Positions 58,874 to 64,000 of a DNA stretch of 64,000 bases are shown one piece after another. Origin of the DNA: Alisma plantago-aquatica (Eukaryota; Streptophyta; Magnoliopsida; Alismatales; Alismataceae); the NCBI GenBank assembly GCA_963693085.1, contig OY856409.1:1531144472-1531208471 (forward strand). Reading direction: 5' to 3'. The notes under the pieces are model-generated. The model made no database searches. It saw only the letters and a program-made list of their open reading frames with translations, and was not told the origin of the DNA. Position 1 is the stretch's first letter. The number at the start of each line of letters is the position of its first letter. A program made the translations under genes and the position numbers.

Positions 58874-60404
58874 CTTGTTAGCTTACATGGATCCCATACT
58901 GGCCTTGAGGCATTACTCATATTAGGGTACTTAATAGATTCTAGTTGATTAGTTGGCTCATCTCATTATAACCAACCAATCTGAATTGCTGGATTCAAAA
59001 TCCTCCAATCTTATACATGTTCTACAAGAACTATTTGATTATGTGTTACATGATGAACTTGAGATTCCACAACAACTTGTGATTCTCCTAGTTATCATTG
59101 TAACTCTTTGTTGACCTCAAACATTTTGAGTTTGACTTTTACTCCCACTGATTCTTTGGGAACTCAATTATCCTATCAACAAAACACTTTTGTTATTGGA
59201 TTGAGATTAGTAGTAACATTCAACAATTGTGGTTTTTGGATAAACCTTTTCAAGAAACTATTTTCTCAATGTAGTTTTCAATCCTCTAGACATATTGGGA
59301 CATTCCCAATATCATATATGATGTCTTATAAACCATTTCGACGGTACATTATTCAGTGATAGCTATATATTTTTATGAGGGTAAGAAGATTAGATTAATT
59401 GATAATTATATCATGACTCATAATGGTATAATTCCTCCATTCTGTCACATCATCATGTTTAGATAGATTTCACTTGTGATACACTATCACAATCCTTTCT
59501 TTGAAGGTACTCAAGGTATTGATGCAAGTATTTCAACATTTGATCTCATCAAAGTTCCTTAATTCTTTCATCAAAGTCATACTTCATTTTAAAACCATTT
59601 TGAACACTTCAAGAGATTTATGTTTCTATTTTACTAGATACATATCATCATATTACCAATAATAGAAATGAAGTGTAAGTAATTTATCTATAGCATTCAT
59701 TCCATAAGATCTTCATGCATCACATGTATGAGGTCTAATAGAAAGCTTATCCTCCCACTACATCTAATAAAGGATGTTATGTCACATTGTGTCCAAGTAA
59801 GAATTGCATATTTCCTTAGGTTCAATAACCAAAGGAGTCCAGATTAATATCAATATGTAGTCTAGATATGCACTTCTTATATATACATCCAAGGTGACTA
59901 TTGGTAATGACAATCTTGAGTTATCAATTATAATCCTTTGGTATTAACATTATAAACATTCATCTCAAAGTCTTTTGTACAAAGATCATTAGATGTATGG
60001 GCATTTCCATTCAAGATCATTTCTTTTGAATCAGAAACAATAATCTCATACTTTATTGATATATCATCCTTGTCATACAAGATGCTCTAAAGTAAATTGT
60101 TTTTCATGGCATAATGAAATAGTAGTTCAATTAACTCTATTACATGCCCATTGGGCCAAGATAAATTTAAATCTAGACTATGGCTTCCACAACTCTTGCT
60201 CTGCCTTTCCCATCTTGTCCTTCCATGAAGGCCTTTACTTCTTGTCAAATCCTGTACATCAGTATGTCAGATCTCTATTTGGTATCACATACCAAAATGA
60301 AGAAGTAATCAAATTTATCTTATAACGGTTATACATGAAGTGGAAGCCTCAGTACCTTCCTTCTTCTTCTTTAATTCCTCTAACCAGAGTGGGTAGTTTC
60401 TTCT
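58874..60404 (-). pseudogene. Copia B decayed pol, 5' portion
   Basis: About 1.5 kb without a sizeable frame, between the B gag and the E2 insertion point. It corresponds in position to the first half of 20702-23080 in A, and several minus-strand words match that stretch. No protease or integrase motif is readable. Confidence 0.6.
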
Positions 60405-61187
60405 TCAATGTCCAGACCGGTGACAACGGTGACAATCACCTATTATTTTCTTTACATCACGTTTTGCTTTGAGATTTGAAGATTTGGGCTTTTGTCTAGC
60501 TTTAGAACTCTTGTTAGCTTTGCCTTTGCCTTTAGACTTCACCTTTGTCTTGCTAATTACCATCACATACTTGGGTTTATCTTTCCTCATCTCTCCCTTA
60601 GCTATTCTCAACATGACCAACAACTCTATGAATGACTTGTCAAAGTCGTTCATGTTGCAGTTCATGACTAACAGACTATATGACTCTGGCAGAGACTGTA
60701 GAATCACATCAGTGGCCAGCTCTTGACCCAAGGGGAATCCCAGTCTAGCAAGGTTCTCCACATACCCATTGAGCTTGAGCACATGAGGACCTAGTGGGTT
60801 ACCTTCTGCCATGTTACACTTAAACAATGCCCTAGAGACATCATATCTCTCTTGTCTTGCCAAATCTTGGTACATGTTCTTGAGATGTATGACCATCTCA
60901 ATCACACCCATATTCTCAAACTGCCTCTGCGACTCATAATTCATGGAGCATAGCATCAGACACTTGACATCTATGACATCTTCAATATGCTTCTTATAAG
61001 CATCCTTGTCAATCATTGGAGCATTCTGAGGTGGTTCCTCTAGTTCTGGTGTTTCTAGGACATAGAACTTTCACTCCTGCATGGGAACAATTCTCAGCAT
61101 CCTGAACCAGTTGTAGAAATAGTTCCTAGTAAGTTTGTCCTTCTCAATGACCGATTGTCGATAAAAGTGATTGATGTTTGTTGCCAA
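60405..61187 (-). pseudogene. Copia B gag (broken)
   Basis: Homologous to the A gag along its length (KDKLTRNYFYNWFRMLRIV, DAYKKHIEDVIDVKCLMLCSMN, LGPHVLKLNGYVENLARLGF, ELATDVILQSLPESYS). The start codon has become TTG (61187-61185), a TGA replaces the residue before KFYVLETP near 61070, and the knuckle CHRCHRSGH is followed by TGA in place of Trp. The open part from 61016 is 203 codons. It confirms the gag start I chose for A. Confidence 0.9.
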
Positions 61188-61779
61188 TTGATTCTACAGA
61201 AGAATTTGCATTTTTTCAAAACTCAATTTTGATTTTATTTGATTTGATTAAAATTTGGGCAATAATAATTCAGTCTTTAATTCATTATCATATTCATTAT
61301 TTTTTTCAAATTGACAACCCTCAAGTATCAATTCAAAAAATTGCAGTGAATCAATTTTCTAATGAGAAAGAACCAAGATAATTCAACTATGGCCCCACCA
61401 AACATTTCAAACATAGTTAATCACAAAGGTAGGTAACGTTTTCCAATTGTATCATATACAATTCTCGATAAATAATATGCACAACTCCTTGCCATAATTA
61501 TCCGCTTGGTTTTGGGCCCATACGCTCTGAGAATCACCAGTTAAGGTTGACCCATTAGCTAATACGATAATAATGCACCCCACGGAGGTGGAATCTACAT
61601 TATTACCATCACCCTTCCACAAGGTAGATGGAACACCTCACGGAGGCGTAACCTACGCTTAGTTGGACAAGTTTTTCATGTGTATTTCTATTGAAAAGCA
61701 TCTAAGACTTAATGTGTTTGATGGAGGGGTTTTATATATATACATACACACACATACACACACACAAACATATATATAT

Positions 61780-61841
<62 letters not shown>

Positions 61842-62712
61842 ACACATACATATATTGTATCCAATCACTGCATATATAATACATATCATATACATGCTAT
61901 GTCCCATAATGTAAACATGTGAGATAAAACATAAAGTGATGGTTATGGCCGTATCTACTTGTAATTCCTTGGAGCGACAAGGAATTACTACCACCTAGGT
62001 CAATCATCACATCACATGTATGAACCTACTATTGGTGTAGACCTGTGCTTGCCAATCTAGATAGATTGGTTCAACCCTTGAACCGGTCGTCTCACCTCTT
62101 GGATGGTTGGTTGATCCTCTGAGACAGTTGACTGGCCTCCTATCCAATCAATATGTGGATTCTTTCCAAACAATCGGTTGGGTCCACCAGGCGGTCATGT
62201 AGTTCCATTGTTCTATCCTCTAAAGTCCTCCAAATGGTCAACTCGTCTCACGAACTGGTCATCTCACTTGACGATGATCATCTTCCTCGTCATTTTAAGA
62301 AAATAAACTATCATATTTCTATTTTATTACATTATATAAAGAGAAACCTTGAGTTACATTTGAGGAGAGAAAAGGTACGAAAGAATTAACTTTACATTGG
62401 GAAGAAGGAGGTAGATGTTCAATACATACACTGAGATAAATAAGAGAAACCAAACCATCCAACCACACACATATATTGGGTATTGGCCATAACCACGCTA
62501 CATATCCACCATCAAAATTGCTTTTAGGGCGATGCACGTAAATTGCATGTATATCATATCATATATATGTATATATATTAGTTTGGGATTATGTGGTATT
62601 TGATTGGATATGCATATGAGACAGTTTAAATGTTTGCATTGTATGTAAGAAATAAATAATTAAACCAAAATCAGATCATATCGATTATCCTAAATCATAA
62701 TAAATTAACCTG
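61188..62712 (-). other. Copia B leader region with microsatellite and inverted repeats
   Basis: Non-coding, between primer site and gag, about 1.5 kb as in A. A compound (CA)n/(TA)n microsatellite lies at 61727-61852. At about 62080-62270 there are GAACCGGTCGTCTCA-like words, at the place where A has palindrome cluster 3. ORFs across the microsatellite are artefacts. Confidence 0.75.
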
Positions 62713-62724
62713 ACTTTGATACCA
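62713..62724 (-). promoter_or_regulatory. Copia B primer binding site
   Basis: TGGTATCAAAGT on the minus strand, one base after the LTR, one mismatch within the 12 bases from the tRNA-Met form in A. Confidence 0.85.
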
Positions 62725-62725
62725 C

Positions 62726-62878
62726 TGTTGATAAATATGGGCACATAGTATAGTAGCAGAAATAAAAAAAATATCTATCCATATTCCCATACCAGCAAGA
62801 TCGCATCAACTACTATGAAATAGGAAGGATTTTTTAGCGAGTTATACCCAGTCCTGGAGCAAGTCCAGTGATAAAACT
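62726..62878 (-). repeat. Copia B 5' LTR, truncated
   Basis: The last 153 bases of the LTR, aligned with 32704-32862 at roughly 85% identity by eye. Homology stops after AAAACT at 62878, so about 2 kb is missing or displaced beyond the window. Confidence 0.82.
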
Positions 62879-64000
62879 TGTGGTTGAGTGGATTTTTGAA
62901 ATCCATAAATCTCCAATAACATATTAGAATCCATAACTTGAGTTACAATGAGAGTTCCAAGTGTTTTGGTAAAGTGGAGATGTTGAATGAGAATTATATA
63001 ATGATTAAGATCTCTCTTTATATGCCTTCTTGAGGAATTTAATTGGACGACCTAGCAATTGAGTTTTGGTACCAATTTTGAGTAGAAGGTAGCTTGAGTG
63101 GTAGGAAATCTATGGTTAAAATTTGGTGGCATTTGGAGTACCCTAGAAGGAGTTATTGAGGTTTGATTTTGGAGAAATAATGTGCATGGTTGAGGATTTA
63201 TGGACCTAAGTTAGGCTTAATACGTTGTGTCACGCGCCCTTGGTTTGGGCTGCGTCTGCGTGGACAAATCTGGGCCGTTCATATCTGATCTGGCGTCTGG
63301 GATCATTAGTCTGAATGGGTCGCGGATGGGCTCAAGTAAGGGACTCACCCAGACCATTGGATTGAAGATCAAGGGCAGTGGGGTTGTCTTGTACCTTACG
63401 GTTATATCTTTGACCCCAGGTAGCAACCACGATGTTGAGGTACTCGCTGATCGTGGGTATGTATGGGGGAGTCCAACAAGGTAGTTTGCTTCAACATGAG
63501 GAGAGGAGTCGGGCGACCCCTTATTTGGGCTTGATAGAGCTCAGACGAGGGAGTTCCACCCTCCCCATCTCTGTTACCTCTCCATCGCAACCTACAGGTT
63601 GGACAGCAAGTTGTCGAAGAAGGAAGAAACGGAGCTAGAGGGGCGTCCGAAAGACGATAAGAAGGGGGAAATGAAGGACGGAGGTATGAGGAGAAGATTC
63701 CTCATGGAAAGAGGCCCCAGATGGTAGATGTACCAGGCTCCGAGCTCAGCCACAGGTCCAAGGAGGAAGACGAAGTCGGAGGCGCCTATGGAGTGCAGAC
63801 CACCGCGGATCGAGGTCATGGATGAGTTCGTAGCTCACCTTGAAGCTATTGGAGCTCTCAGATCGATGCAAGGAGGAGCGGAGGTAGGTTGCCCCTTCTC
63901 TCCGCCGCAGCCGAGGATGGCGGCGGCGCTCCCACCTCACCGGAGAACCAGAGGCCGTAGGGCACTCACGAGTGGCCGTGGAGATGCGGAGGCCTGCTCC
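62879..64000. other. Unclassified segment, GC-rich toward the right
   Basis: It starts TGTGGTTGAG, directly where the B LTR breaks off, so it may be another TG-starting insertion. 62879-63220 is AT-rich. From 63225 it becomes GC-rich with many intact CG sites. Short open frames exist on both strands (63227-63484, 63746-63940) with no domain I recognise. It may be the edge of another LTR or of a host gene's promoter and first exon. Confidence 0.4.

Noticed and set aside
61659..61994. Long frames rich in Ile-Tyr and Thr-His
   Set aside because: They are translations of the (TA)n/(CA)n microsatellite.

Overview
The window looks like repeat-rich nuclear DNA from a flowering plant. It is built almost entirely of retrotransposons: two Ty3/gypsy elements of one chromovirus-like family with LTRs of about 4 kb, two Ty1/copia elements of a second family, one SIRE/Maximus-like copia element, and one plant L1-type LINE. 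AT-rich intergenic remnants lie between them. I see no bacterial-style operons, rRNA, tRNA genes or CRISPR arrays, and no convincing single-copy host gene. I cannot name the species.

Layout. (1) 25-12622: gypsy element E1 on the minus strand, with two LTRs and a perfect CAAAT target-site duplication (TSD). Its gag-pol is readable end to end but carries eleven in-frame stops. (2) 12628-15943: an older plus-strand gypsy relic (integrase tail with chromodomain, then a probable LTR) into which E1 inserted. (3) 15944-16177 and 25363-26240: two halves of an Athila-like LTR relic, split by (4) 16178-25362, copia element A on the plus strand (TSD ATATC). A has an intact gag and a heavily decayed pol. 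(5) 26241-32703: mostly unassigned AT-rich DNA, with a possible TIR element (28215-29165) and a minus-strand ORF carrying a CCHC finger and a possible nuclease domain (29990-30770). (6) 32704-62878: copia element B on the minus strand, an older relative of A, broken at 36278/58869 by (7) gypsy element E2 (36279-58868, TSD CCTAT). E2's gag is broken by (8) the SIRE-like copia (43259-53933, TSD CATAC), and that element's gag is broken by (9) an L1-type LINE (46253 to about 51228). This makes a four-level nest. (10) 62879-64000: sequence of different, more GC-rich composition that truncates the 5' LTR of B. I cannot classify it.

How the parts relate. Insertion order follows from nesting: B is oldest (its two LTR stretches differ by roughly 15% by eye), then E2 (a few percent), then the SIRE-like element (two 1410-bp LTRs with about 14 differences), then the LINE. 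A's LTRs differ at about 60 of 2267 positions by eye. None of these elements encodes a complete working set of proteins. A, E2 and the SIRE-like element all lack a usable pol although they moved fairly recently, so they probably depended on enzymes supplied by other copies. Both copia families carry arrays of short CG-containing palindromes in their LTRs and again in internal non-coding DNA. This is the most interesting unexplained structure I see.
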